From: Lepiota brunneoincarnata
Taxonomy: Eukaryota > Basidiomycota > Agaricomycetes > Agaricales > Agaricaceae
DNA length: 64,000 nt
Assembly (NCBI GenBank): GCA_023014365.1
Contig: JAEBUN010000029.1
Span: 496,001-560,000 of the forward strand
Direction: 5' to 3'
Each line of letters begins with the position of its first letter. Positions within the stretch are counted from its first letter, which is position 1. The notes under the pieces are model-generated. The model did no database searches. It saw only the letters and a program-made list of their open reading frames with translations, and was not told the origin of the DNA. A program made the translations under genes and the position numbers. Positions 35,113-45,688 of the stretch are shown in pieces.

Positions 35113-36252
35113 TCAGACCTGGGCAGAACGTTCCCAGGCATGTTCTAGAATTTTTTGAAGATTACTTGAAGCATATTTTAATAAGACAAAAGCCAGTGTA
35201 TAAAGGAACGGTGGTGTATAAAGGAGTGGTGAGTGACTGTACTTTGTATACCCTCCCCTGGCATCCAAGACAGCCTGAACCCTATCAGGCATACTCTCTA
35301 TCAGATTCTGACACACTTCTGCTGGAAACTGATCCCATTCCTTTTGTGTCCTATCCCATAATTCTTCCATCCCCTGAGGTGGAGTGTCATACTCCCCTAA
35401 CTTGATTTTAAGGTGAGTCCACAAATGTTCAATTGGATTAAGGTCTGGAGATTGTGGGGGCCACACCATAACCTCCATTTCAGCTGCTTTGAACCATTTT
35501 TGAGCCTTGATGCACCTATGTTTGGGATCATTATCTTGTTGAAAGACAATATCCTCCACCTCTTTGTCATACCACTCCAGGCTTCCCTTGAGTTCATCCT
35601 CCAAAATGGTGACAAATAGATCATCATCCATCTGGCTATTAATCTTGGCTGCCAATCCTGGACCCTCCCACAGCATGCAGCCCCATACCATAATAGAACC
35701 TCCTCCAAACTTTGTGGTTCCCTGCACCAGCCTATCACTAAGCCTCTCCCCTGCTCTTTTCCAGACCCAAACCCTGCCATCTGACCCTAAGCAATTGATT
35801 TTGGTCTCATCTGACCAAACCACCCTCTTCCAGTCTTCCAGAGTCCAGTCTGCATGTGCCTCTGCCCACTCCAATCTTTTCCTCTTGTGTATAACAGAGA
35901 GTTTAGGCCTTTTCTGCTTGACTACAGCCTTCATTCCAGCTTTTTTGAGTGCTCTGCAAACTGGTTTAGAGGATAGAGGTTGGTCAATGACAGTACAAAG
36001 GGTTCTGGTGATTTGGGAGGCATTTTCAGCCTTGCAGGATGTGATAAGATGAGTGGCATATTTGATATTGCCAACAGAAAGCTTGGTTGGGCAGCCACCA
36101 AGTGACTTTGAAAGTGTTGAACAATGTTTGGAGCGAAGACGAGATATAGTGCTGAGGCCAAGACCAGTGGTAGAAGCAATATGGGTAGCAGAGTGGCCTT
36201 TGTCCAAAAGGGAAAGAATATGGTTGCATTGAGTCATAGAGAGGGATCGCAT
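35113..36252 (-). CDS. Tc1 transposase, copy b, open frame with foreign C-terminus
   Basis: This is an uninterrupted frame of 379 residues from ATG 36252. The N-terminal helix-turn-helix (CNHILSLLDKGHSATHIASTTG) and the whole DD34E core are intact: WSDETK, QDNDPKH and SPDLNPIEHLW. The native protein ends ...GGYTKY. Because the pogo element inserted in the TAC codon just before the stop, the frame now continues about 42 residues through the pogo terminal repeat (SHSPLLYTPP...). The catalytic part should fold as usual in Tc1 proteins, and activity cannot be excluded. It could act on the terminal repeats of copy a. Confidence 0.88.
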   Translation of the reverse strand: MRSLSMTQCNHILSLLDKGHSATHIASTTGLGLSTISRLRSKHCSTLSKSLGGCPTKLSVGNIKYATHLITSCKAENASQITRTLCTVIDQPLSSKPVCRALKKAGMKAVVKQKRPKLSVIHKRKRLEWAEAHADWTLEDWKRVVWSDETKINCLGSDGRVWVWKRAGERLSDRLVQGTTKFGGGSIMVWGCMLWEGPGLAAKINSQMDDDLFVTILEDELKGSLEWYDKEVEDIVFQQDNDPKHRCIKAQKWFKAAEMEVMVWPPQSPDLNPIEHLWTHLKIKLGEYDTPPQGMEELWDRTQKEWDQFPAEVCQNLIESMPDRVQAVLDARGGYTKYSHSPLLYTPPFLYTLAFVLLKYASSNLQKILEHAWERSAQV

Positions 36253-36602
36253 GTTAGCAAAATGAGGTTGGGGGGGTGGTGTGAGCTAGGGAAGTGAGCA
36301 GCTATATTTATACATTATTCCAACCAGTCACATGACATTTATTCGCACTTATTTGGCTGTAATAAACAAAATCATGTGATTAGGGTAAAGACGGACAAAA
36401 CCCTTCCAATGACCTTAAATGATTGTTTAATTTACTGAGTTCCCAAAATGGAATATGACGTAATGATATTTGGCAGGATAATACATGAGCTATATAGGTA
36501 TTCCCAATTAAAATATGAAGGTTTCACCTTTAGTAGGTGGGCAGTTATTAACATATTTGTTGAAGTACAAAAATCATTGGAAGGGTTTTGTCCCTTACTG
36601 TA

Positions 36603-36960
36603 AGCTAATTAATTCTAGTGTTAGTCTACCACCTGAAGACTATGGAAGTGGACTTTAGAACATTAGGGTTGAAAAGCTCAGGTGTGGAGAGTCCAAGAAT
36701 AAAATAAAAACCAATAGATAAACATTAGCAAGGAAACTTGCTAACCTGGCTGGCTGTGATATCAATAGCCAGGCACCTAGGGAGCAAGTCCCTGAGAGCA
36801 AATTGATGTCGCTGATATCGGAACTCCTAGAATGATGCTCCTAAATGATGAGGAGACAATAAAATGATGAAGCTGAAGGCTTGTTTCAGGTGTACTCATA
36901 AGTTAATTGTATATTGTTATAAAAACTCGTCTGTAAATTACATGGGAGGCAAGAAACTGC
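36603..36960. other. Unassigned sequence between Tc1 copy b and the G3 LTR
   Basis: No gene is recognised. It is presumably contiguous with 30311-30908 before the Tc1 insertion. Confidence 0.4.
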
Positions 36961-37204
36961 TGATACGCTGATTTCACGCCTATACATGAATTCCGTACTC
37001 CGGAACGATTCTCTACATAGAATCATTGGCTATATCATTAAAGAACTCTATAGAGGATTGGTACTATATCCCGTAGTAGCCAGTTCAACTGAACTGAGGA
37101 TATTTGAGCCTCAGAAGTGTTCAAACCAGCTCATTATCACTAAGCTTAGTGAACCAAGCTATCAGAACGCTCTCTGGAGGGATTCAGGACTCTACATAGC
37201 CTAT

Positions 37205-37864
37205 TGTCATATCCATGCCAACTCAGAGTCTAATCATTTAAACTTCGGCTTCTCAACTCCACGTGTGTTCCACACAACAACCCTCTGCCCTCCGACTCGG
37301 CCCTGACCTGCTCCAACCGCAACCCACTGCCCCGATCACGCGACCACCTCCACACATGCCATAGTCACCTGACCCTCAGTGTCTCATACCCCCGTCTCCA
37401 TTTCCGTCCATAGTCAAGATACGTTATTAGTCTCCATACCTGTACCCATTTCCATTCCATTTGTAATCCGTTTGTAATCCGTTTGTAACTAGATCGGTCT
37501 CCGCTTCGCTCCGCACGTAGTCAGTACGAGGCATAGTTTGTAAGGCCAGTAGTATATATACCGTAGGTACTTGGCTTGTACTCCTCAGTCTGATAATCGA
37601 ATCGAGCAGTGGACCAGCTCCCTGTTCTCTATCCTCTCCTCTCTTCTGCCTCACTCCGCTTCGGCCCCGACTTCCTGAAATACGGACTAGGACAGTAGGA
37701 GGGCACAGCACATACGCTGAGGCCGCAAGTCCAACCCCCCGCCCGACGTACTCTGCCTCAGTCCCAAAGTCTACGTACTGACTTCACCCTGTCCCCCGGT
37801 TACCTTATATCAAGGATACCACCCCAATCCTCCGCTTCGGTCCTGACCCGCACCGGCTCTAACA
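37205..37864 (+). mobile_element. Solo LTR, family G4 (660 bp), inside the G3 LTR
   Basis: The ends are TGTCATATCC...GGCTCTAACA, flanked by the 5-bp target duplication CCTAT (37200-37204 and 37865-37869). The LTR at 53700 shows the uninterrupted target. A TATATATA box lies near 37553. A second copy in reverse orientation sits at 41833-42493. Confidence 0.92.
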
Positions 37865-38548
37865 CCTATTGAGTATACCCTGGTCGCATCAAGGGACCTT
37901 ACGAGCAGTTTTCTGATGAACCCGAATGCATTTGAACATAAAGGAATGTACCTAGCGGCTGTCGCAGGCGTATTACGTCTATAGCAAGTTCAATAATGAT
38001 GACTGGACCATGGAACGGAACGTCCAACGTTCGGGAGGCAATACCCGATGCCCAAAATCTAGAAATATCAAAGACTCCTAATTAATGAGTGCTTTGTGGG
38101 TCCCGGCACTTCAGCATACTGCTTAACTGAGATTAATTACAACGGATCAAGGGATTGTCCATCCGCTATACATTCCGATCATAATTGATCCGGAAACTTA
38201 ATGCGCTCGCGTGGATGCAGAATAATGCAGACGAGCACAGAACATGTCTGGCTGGATTGCCATTTGTTAATCAGAGAAAAACCCATAACCCAGGGTGAGG
38301 TAGAAATGCTGCCGAACCTTCCAAAATGTTCTACAGTGCCTGTAACAATTAAGCTTATTGTTTTCTATTTCATATTTACTATCTCTCGTATGTATCTAAA
38401 CAATATAAATACGGTCGCACTTGTTCGTGGAGAAGAAGAGGTCTCACCCCTGCTTCCACATGCAAGTCTGCAAGCTGTGATCAAGAACGGTTCCAGAGGG
38501 CTATTTAGTGTGCGTCGTTAAGTGTGATTTCTTCAGTCGTCGACCAAC

Positions 38549-38611
38549 CCAGAGACAGAGACAGAGACAGAGACCAGAGTTCAGAGACCAGAGACCAGAG
38601 ACCAGAGACCC
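38549..38611 (+). repeat. CAGAGA-type minisatellite in the G3 LTR
   Basis: Tandem CAGAGA/CCAGAGA units lie downstream of the LTR TATA box. The array differs in length between LTR copies: about 60 bp here and about 110 bp in LTR C. Confidence 0.85.
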
Positions 38612-38877
38612 AGCGCTTTGAATTGGCAGGGATTGTCCTTTCATTGTTGCACTGTACGGCTAAGATAACTTCAATGGCTGTTTGTTAACCTCTAAAAACA
38701 CTACTCTCTTGAAGTTCGCTGTCAGAACGCACCCCCAGAACACCCTAAAAGACGAAACTGTTCTTTATCTATCTCATTCCACTTGTATTAGCTTAAGCTT
38801 ATTGAATTGCGGCTAAGCTTAGTGAAAACAAGCCCACTATCTATATTAAAACCTACGAATGTTTCTAACTTTTCATC

Positions 38878-40923
38878 TGGAGCCCACCACAAGGGGGGGT
38901 TTTCAGTTGAATTTCACGAGACAAACACCAAAAGACTTGGACACTAGCCTGCCTTTCACCTGCAAAGCAGAAAAAGGTTCAAGCAAAGACCGTAAAGTCA
39001 CCCAAAACATCCTTCGAGAACAGTCTCAGGAAGGTCAACCCCCCAAAACAGAGAACTACTCGGAATTCCAATCATCCAGAAGGTTCTGAAGGCCTCATCG
39101 CCACTAGTACCTCTTGAAAGTGAAAAGATCCTGTTAACTCTTTAGCTGCAAACACAGCGAGTGGTTCAGCAGTTGCAGTATCGAGAGAAGTCGCACCGCC
39201 GACCTCTACTGCTCCCAGAATTACTATAAGGCTTCCAGCCTCAGCTCGCAACATAGCGCATATTCTGCACACCGAAAGCCAAGACGGTCAGACTGTTCCT
39301 ATGCTAAGCTTAGCGTTTACAAACCAAAACTCGTTTCATATGAACCCTCCTGGTGCCTCTACGGTACCACAGATATCACAGTTAACTCCGACTGTACAGA
39401 CAAACCAAACCATGCCGTCTACGACGACTACAGCTAGTAAAATGGGACACGAGCATATGCCAATTCCCTTTAGCAATAATGCTCCCAGATGGGATGCATC
39501 AAAACCACAGACATTGAGAAATTATCTCTGGACGCTTGAACGGCTCTTCACAATAACGAAGACGACAGACAATGCAGAAAGGATAAATTGGGCAGTGTCA
39601 TATGTGGACCAGGATATCCGTGAAGAGTGGATGAGTTTTGTGGAGTTCCCAGCAGGAAGCTGGACAGGCTTCGTAGAGAGATTGAAGAAAGAGTATCCCG
39701 AGACTGTGGCAGCCGAGCAGGGCTCAGTGCGACAATTGAGGGAACTCTGTGCAGAGAGTAGAGGCATTGTGATGAATGAGGAGCCTAAAGTCTTGGACTT
39801 TAAAAGGCGATTCATTCTCGAAGCAGAGAAGTGTCTGAAGTCGCCAGCAGTAGTCTCAAACAGAGAACTAGTCGAGTTATTTACGAGCGCACTGGACTCG
39901 GTGTTCCAGGATGTACTCAATGCGAGATTAGCGATCACCAGGGTGCGTAGAACCGCAAGCAATGGGTCGGCATTGACTGCGAAGGATTTACGCAAAGAGG
40001 ACCCCTATGATTGGAGGATCGTCGTGGATAAAGCCGTCGAAATTTCGATTGGCAAAACACTTATGTGATCCCTTCATCAGGATTTGAGGCCGGTAAACTT
40101 GGCATTGATGAGCCATCCACCCGCGACGTCCGGAACAGGGACTTATGACCCGGTAGTAAAGCAAGAGCTGCAAAGCTTAAAGCAGAAATTTCAGGATGAA
40201 GTCTCGCAGATGGCAGGTGGGCTCGCTGAGCTTAAGGACCTTATGAATATCCGGGGGCATACCCTAAAATCATACTTAGAGAGCTTGGCGAAAGATGGAC
40301 ATAATCATGCCAGTTATAATCACGCTCAGAGGAATACCGGAAGTGGGTTGGCAGGGTCGCTTTCCGACCGCAAGTGTTTCTACTGCTGTTTATTAGGGCA
40401 TAGTTGGTTATTCTGCCCGGACATGGAGGCAGATAAACAAGCTGGCCGAATTAGAGTTGAAGGGAACAAAATATATATGGGAGATGGCTCGAGTATCCCT
40501 TGAGGAGAAGGGCCTATTAAAGAGAAAGTAGCAAAGTACTATGTGACAAAGGGACAACTCTTCGTTCAGATACCAGAACTGCCAGAGGTTGAGCCTGAGT
40601 TACTGCAAGTGCCAACGTCAGTGGTGTTTGCACAGAGAGCATTCCCGAGGTCAGAAAACCAAAGGTCACCAGCGGAAGAAGAAGTCCACCGTCTGAAGCA
40701 GCACATGGAAATGTTGGAGACAGCTGCCATCCACGCCAGGAGTGCCCCAAAGGTTAAGCTTATGACCAGGAAGGAGGATAACGTCGAGATACAGTCTTTG
40801 GCCGAGCAATTGGCCCAGATACAGGCTAAGCTTAGCAGTTTGACGGATGGTACACCCTCGGCAAGCCAGTATTTGGACACCAGAAGTGGCGCAAAGACTA
40901 GGAACTCGGAGTCGGGTTTCTAA
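38878..40923 (+). pseudogene. G3 copy A gag
   Basis: The primer-binding site (38878-38888) is followed by a gag frame open from about 38900; no early ATG was found in frame. The conserved core reads MPIPFSNNAPRWDASKPQTLRNYLW, with a CCHC knuckle CFYCCLLGHSWLFC near 40373-40414. TGA codons at 40066 and 40501 stand where copy C reads CAA and CGA. The frame ends SESGF-TAA at 40923. The last sense codons contain the GGGTTTC heptamer and the next ORF is in the -1 frame. Differences from copy C are almost all transitions. Confidence 0.8.
40914..40920 (+). promoter_or_regulatory. Putative -1 frameshift heptamer, G3 copy A
   Basis: GGGTTTC lies in the gag frame as TCG GGT TTC TAA, which is the X XXY YYZ pattern. 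A -1 slip gives GGG TTT CTA and enters the protease frame. The same heptamer and spacing occur in copies B and C. Confidence 0.65.
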
Positions 40924-41832
40924 AGGGTTTGAGGAAGGAGCCGGCTCTGAAGAAGAAGGTCGCCTTCACCAGAGGACAGACTCCTGAGGACACGTCGGAT
41001 TCTGAGCAATCAGAAGAATCAGAAAATGAGGAAATAGGGCAGACAACGGAGAAACCAATGTGTGCCGCAGCAGGAGAATTACCATATAAGAATGTGAAAC
41101 CACTGCGCCCGGTCGTTGAGGTACCACTGCTGCCTGTCAGAAGGATGGAATCATCCAAGAAGGAGCCTGCGTATAAGCACCAGGCCCCTATAGAGAGGAA
41201 TGTCGATGTTGAGGAAGTACTCAGCAGGGTATTGAAGCGAGAAGCCTCAGTATCACATGGAGAACTCTTGGCATTGTCACCTTTATACAGGAACACTTAT
41301 AGAGAGCGAATTATGAGAAAACGGGTACCCACAAGTCAAAGCTTAATAGCAGGAGTAGGGCCCGGGGACGATAATACAGAAGATATAGAGATTAATAGTG
41401 GGCCAGTACAAGTCATGATAACAGAGCTAGCAGACGGTCCTCAGAAGTATGATACGGTGCTCCGAGAAGGCTCGGCAACCCAAGCCTGGGTAGCTCAGGA
41501 TCCAATCATGCAGTACTTGGAGTCACTGCCCGGAAGAGACAGGGGACGGCAAGTGTTTATTGCGAAAGAATGCAAGCTGTTGAGAGTAGTGCCAACTCTG
41601 ATAAATGGGATTTGGCAGGAAGAGGCCTTGCTAGATAGCGGGTCACAGATCATCTCCATGAGTCAGGAAGTGGCGATTGCATGTCAAGTTTCTTGGGACC
41701 CAGATACTACAATAAATTTGCAGAGTGCGAATGGGCAGGTTGAAAAGACTTGTGGATTGGCAAAGAACGTAGGCTTTACCTGCGGGGGAGTCACAATCTA
41801 TTTGCAAGTTCACATCGTTCGTAGCCCCGCGT
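40924..41832 (+). pseudogene. G3 copy A protease region, truncated
   Basis: This reads in the -1 frame relative to gag. After an acidic linker (SDSEQSEESENEEIG) comes a retroviral-type aspartic protease with the active-site triad in EEALLDSGSQIISMSQEV near 41620-41680, and then the flap-side region (TTINLQSANGQVEKT). The frame is open to the junction with the reversed G4 LTR at 41833. RT and integrase are missing. Copies B and C lack this protease but keep RT and integrase. Confidence 0.8.
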
Positions 41833-42493
41833 TGTTAGAGCCGGTGCGGGTCGGAACCGAAGCGGAGGGTCGGGGTGGTATCCTTGGTATAAGGTAACCG
41901 GGGGACAGGACGACGTCAGTACGTAGACGGCGGGACCGAGGCGGAGTACTTCGGGCGGAGAGTGGACTTGCGGCCTCAGCTTATGTGCTGTGCCCTCCTA
42001 CTGTCCGAGTCCGTATTTCAGGAAGTCGGGGCCGAAGCGGAGCAAGGCAGAGAGAGAGGAGGATAGGGAACAGGGGACTGGTCCGCTGCTCGATTCGATT
42101 ATCAGACTGAGGAGTACAAGCCAAGTGCCTACGGTATATATACTACTAGCTCGACGAATTATGACTCGTACTGACTACGTGCGGAGCGAAGCGGAGACCC
42201 ATATGGTTACAAGCGGATTACGAATAATTTCGAATGGAATGGAGACCGGTACGGGTATGGAGACTGGTAACGTATTCTGATTACAGACGGAGAATGGAGA
42301 ACTGGACAATGGGAGCACCGAGGGTCAGGTGGTCGTGGCACGTGTAGAGGTAGGTCGCGTGATCGGGGCGAAGGGTTGCGGTCGGAGCCAGTCAGGGCCG
42401 AGTCGGAGGGCATAGGGTTGTCGTGTGGAGCACACGTGGAGTCGAGAAGCCGAAGCCTAATGGTTAAGCTCTAGGTTTGGTGTGGATATGACA
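41833..42493 (-). mobile_element. G4 LTR in reverse orientation (661 bp)
   Basis: It is similar to the LTR at 37205-37864 along its full length, reading TGTTAGAGCC...GGATATGACA on the plus strand. It has no target duplication (CGCGT on the left, CAAGG on the right). It joins the broken protease of copy A to a reversed piece of G3 LTR, so it marks a rearrangement rather than a simple insertion. Confidence 0.88.
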
Positions 42494-42646
42494 CAAGGCT
42501 CGAATATCCTCAGTTCGGTCGAACTGGCTACTACGGGATATAGTACCAATCCTCTATAGAGTTCTTTAATGATATAGCCAATGATTCTATGTAGAGAATC
42601 GTTCCGGAGTACGGAATTCATGTATAGGCATGAAATCGGCATATCA
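42494..42646 (-). repeat. Start of the 3' LTR of G3 copy B
   Basis: The minus strand reads TGATATGCCGATTTCATGCC, matching the first 150 bp of LTRs A and C. It is cut by the G4 LTR at 42493. Confidence 0.88.
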
Positions 42647-42657
42647 TCTCCCCCTAA
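42647..42657 (-). promoter_or_regulatory. Polypurine tract of G3 copy B
   Basis: TTAGGGGGAGA on the minus strand directly abuts the TG that starts the LTR, as expected for the plus-strand primer of an LTR retrotransposon. It fixes the 3' end of the internal region and places both antisense genes inside the element. Confidence 0.75.
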
Positions 42658-42973
42658 CCAAATTGCTGACTGTCCTCAGTCATTATCTCCTTCAAATTCG
42701 CAGTATCTGAGTCTCTCTGACGCACTCTATGGTCTAGAATGTTCACCAGCTTCGAGGGTAGCGCACTTTTGCTAAGCTTATTTCAGAATGATGTCATGTC
42801 ACCAAGTTTAAATGTATAGATCAACTTCTTGTTGCTATAGCTTAAATTTTTATCTCGTTATTGGGTCTTTTAAATGTCCCAAGGTCTCGTTTCATCTCTT
42901 TCATTCTCCCTCTCACTTCTTACTCGTCTATCCTGCTCGCATACTCACTTTTTAACGCCCACTTCTATCAACA

Positions 42974-45002
42974 ATGGACAGAGACACGCGCAGCAGCAAA
43001 CGTGCTCGCTACGAGGAGGACTTGGACTCTTCTTCCAGTAAGTAGAGTTCGAGTTACAGTTTTCTCTGTTTTCTTAACCTGTTTTCAGGCTACCCTGGGC
43101 CGAGCAGCGCCTCAACGGCTTCCCAAGGTGCGCCTTCATCATCGATCGCGCAACGTAAGTCGCGTTTTCCCCTGTTCTCGTTGTCTTTACTTATGTTTTC
43201 TCTACTTTTAGGTCTCACTATTCGCCTCCCGGTGCGTCGCAACCTCCTATCTCAATGGGAACCACCAGCACCGCATACTAGGAGAGCTAGAGGAGGGCAA
43301 GGAGCCCGAGGAGCTCGTGGAAATCGTCAGGTGGGTGTGGCAAGGACCCCTCCTCCACCGTACTCTCCGCCTCGTGCACCAACTCCTCCGCCGGCCTCTC
43401 CCTTGTCTGCTCCAGTGCCAAGGCGCGTGATTTCCATCGCGTCGTTGTGCAATCCAACCAACAAGCGTTCTGCCGGATTTTCCGCAGAACCCTTGTCAGG
43501 TATCCCCGTTGGCGGGCCCTCTGGTGGATTGTCCACAGAGGCCTCGTCAAGTTTAATGTCGCTGCCCCCTCTTGCTGTCTCTCTGCGTTCCTTTGACGGT
43601 GAAGGCTCACTGGTGCTCCATCCCCTGGGTATTGCATCAGGTTCAGAGGTGCCAGGCCCTTCAACAAACCGCCCCTCCTCTCCTGTAGCCTCTTCGACTG
43701 TTTCAATGCGTAAGCTTAGTCTTTTACAAGGTATATTTGTCCTTTCTGCTAACTTCCGCTTTAGCACGTATCCCAGCTGCCCTTAAAGGAAAACAGAAGG
43801 CGAAACCATCAACGCCACCCCCTACGCCTCTATTTTTGGCAAATTCAAACTCGCCATCGTGTTCTCCAGTTCCTGAGGTCTCTCAAGCCGACCTCTTTAA
43901 AATTTTTAGCTGGTCCTCGTCTCTGGATGGGCAACATGTGCTAGCTTCACCTAGGTGCCCAACACCATCACCACCTCACTTAGCTGGCGCTCCAGTCGCG
44001 TCTCCTGCAAGCGCCGTGGAGATTTCTCCTTCGCCAGATTTGGAGCTCCTTCTGGAGCCTTCACCTGCCCCTCAAGAACTGACTTTTGTTTTTCAAGACG
44101 CGTTCTTAGCTTCTCCAACCCCCATCCTTTCTTGTTTGCCTAGCCCGGTGGTTCTGGAGATCCCTCAAGAGTCCCCTCATGCTGGCCCGTCGCGTCAACA
44201 ACGCGTCCTTTCGTCCAAGAAGAGTTCCAACACGCGGACAAAGAAATACGTTCCCCGGGCTCGTGTTCGGCGCTCTGAGGCCAAAATTATTTGGGACCAT
44301 GGATACTGGCACCCAGTCCCGCTCTTTTGTGAGGACTTTCCTAGGCTGCTGGCAGCTAGCCAGCTTTCGGTACGTTCTCCAAGTTTTCTCATGGTTCCTT
44401 ACTGACGGCTTTGACATCTGCTCCAGTACGTGCCACCTCGGTCTCGGTGTCCTTCTTGCGCTGCTCGTAAGTTGGAGTGCGAGCCTCTGGGCAAGGGTAA
44501 GAAGTGTCGCAGCTGCGACTTGTACAACTACCCTTGTACCTTCGCGGACCATCCCCGGGTTTCGGCCGGCGTTGCGAACACCCTGGTCACATCCTCACTG
44601 ACCAGTGAATACCGTAAGTTTCTCTGTTCACTATTTTTCCCTTTTCTTATTCTCTTTATTTTTTTAGATCTGGCCGCGTTCATGCGTGTTGTGTCCTCTA
44701 GCTTGGTCAGCCTGGAGGCGAACCGCGTCGCTTACGAGGCTTCGGCGTTTCACCACCGCCGTGTAGTTTACCAATTCGTCCAGGAGATGCAAGCTACCAG
44801 GACTGCCTTGGATGGTAACGACATGGCTTTTGTAGAGATGGGTATGGCCGACTCCCTTGAAGACATCTGGGCGTTCTTTGAGTTTGCCAACAACTTTCTG
44901 GGGGTCCCGACATACGAGGAATTCGAGAAGCTCAAATCGCTTCTCTTCCTCGCTTTCCCAATGACTCAGGATCTGGAGTCTGTTCTAGAAGACCTTGAGT
45001 GA
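42974..45002 (+). CDS. Zn(II)2Cys6-like cluster protein, antisense cargo of retrotransposon copy B
   Basis: Six exons (42974-43037, 43089-43154, 43212-43709, 43765-44369, 44427-44613, 44668-45002) with 51-57-nt GT..AG introns give one open frame of 584 residues. The N-terminus is basic (SSKRARYEEDLDSSS) and a long Pro/Ser-rich region follows. Residues about 419-448 contain six Cys spaced CX2CX6CX8CX2CX6C (CPSCAARKLEC, CRSCDLYNYPC), which matches the fungal Zn2Cys6 DNA-binding spacing. The C-terminal 110 residues look helical and acidic. Zn2Cys6 domains usually lie N-terminal in transcription factors, so this late position is unusual and DNA binding is only an inference. A pyrimidine-rich leader precedes the ATG. 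The gene lies between integrase and the 3' LTR, on the opposite strand, followed by a second cargo gene. TAAGCTTA occurs at the donor of intron 3. Confidence 0.8.
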
Positions 45003-45462
45003 TCTCTGCGCCTAGTTTACTTCTTGGATGTAGTATATAATCTTGTCATGTATATACATCCCAATAGTCATCTTGTTGTTCCTTGTCTCCTACTGAGTTA
45101 AGCTAAACTGTTTCTGACTTTCTTGTCATCTCCTAAAGCTAAGCTAAAGACCTCCTGGGAGACTCCTAAGCTAGTTTAGGTTGCCAGTCACTTATATACT
45201 CATTATATGCCTCTCTGATCTATCAGTGATGTTTATTGACATCTCAGCGCGCCGTGACCCGCAACGCATAGTGACCTGGTCATCCGTTCTGGTTTTCTTA
45301 CAAGCCCGGACCCAAACCAGCCTGTACACGGTGTTTGCCGCGAAAAAGGTCACGTCAAACAAAACTAAAGCGCCACTTGCGCCACTTGGGGCCCATCTCC
45401 CCCTAGCCAAATTGAACTCAGTGCCCTCACCGTTCCATCAGAATCCCTGTGCACACTGATAA
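45003..45462. other. Spacer between the two cargo genes
   Basis: This contains the 3' end of the Zn2Cys6-like gene and the second polypurine-like tract. A CTAAGCTA-rich stretch at about 45130-45180 is partly inverted. No other gene was seen. Confidence 0.45.
45394..45414 (-). promoter_or_regulatory. Second, internal polypurine-like tract
   Basis: On the minus strand this matches the 3' polypurine tract region at 42645-42665 at 20 of 21 positions, including TAGGGGGAGATG. No LTR start follows it. It may be a central plus-strand primer, or the scar of an earlier 3' end to which the first cargo gene was added. Confidence 0.55.
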
Positions 45463-45636
45463 CTGCGAGACCCTGGCGACATGTTACCTAATAAGGCAAC
45501 TGTGGTTCAGCAAGTCTCTTGAAGGCTGGCTACTCAAGATTACAGGTTTCCTAGGCCCCTCAGGTCATAAGCTTAGGGTGGAGGGTGCTCTTCATCCACT
45601 CGTTATGATTCGTCATCACTGCCTACGGCCTTTTCT

Positions 45637-45644
45637 TATAAAAG
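45637..45644 (+). promoter_or_regulatory. TATA box of the second cargo gene
   Basis: TATAAAAG lies 45 bp before the ATG at 45689. It is conserved at 62836-62843 in the copy C version of the gene. Confidence 0.6.
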
Positions 45645-45688
45645 CAAGGGAGCAACATCTCATTCTAGCAGACACCCTTCACAAGAAA

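Larger units (their letters stand above)
31155..35239 (-). mobile_element. Fot1/pogo-type DNA transposon
   Basis: The ends are perfect inverted repeats of about 27 bp beginning CAGTCACTCACCACTCCTTT. The element is bounded by TA (31153-31154 and 35240-35241), the target typical of Tc1/mariner/pogo elements. It is inserted in the last sense codon of the Tc1 copy b transposase. Its own transposase is split by a solo LTR at 32755-33452. Confidence 0.93.
30911..36600 (-). mobile_element. Tc1/mariner element, copy b, carrying a nested element
   Basis: This has the same family, ends and orientation as copy a, with TA on both sides (30909-30910, 36601-36602). It is interrupted by a 4,085-bp Fot1/pogo element at 31155-35239. 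Without that insert it would be about 1.6 kb. The 20-mer sites at outer and inner ends of both terminal repeats are conserved. Confidence 0.95.
36961..38875 (+). repeat. 5' LTR of G3 copy A (contains a solo LTR)
   Basis: It begins TGATACGCTGATTTCACG and ends CTTTTCA, directly before TC and the primer-binding site TGGAGCCCACC at 38878. The LTR at 53700-55005 has the same ends. Without the 665-bp insertion it is about 1.25 kb. A TATAAATA box lies at 38404-38411 and a CAGAGA-type minisatellite at about 38549-38611, giving a U3 with the promoter followed by a long R-U5. Confidence 0.9.

Noticed and set aside
37427..37711. 94-codon frame in the G4 LTR, also seen near 41990-42280
   Set aside because: It lies within an LTR and differs between the two copies by frame-disrupting changes.
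38225..38521. Open frames of 94-106 codons conserved in LTRs A, C and D
   Set aside because: They lie in U3 and span the TATA box. Conservation is explained by LTR identity, and the frame ends differ between copies.
44106..44552. Minus-strand and alternative plus-strand frames of 140-148 codons over the Zn2Cys6-like gene
   Set aside because: They are shadows of the spliced gene, which has consistent phases at all five introns.
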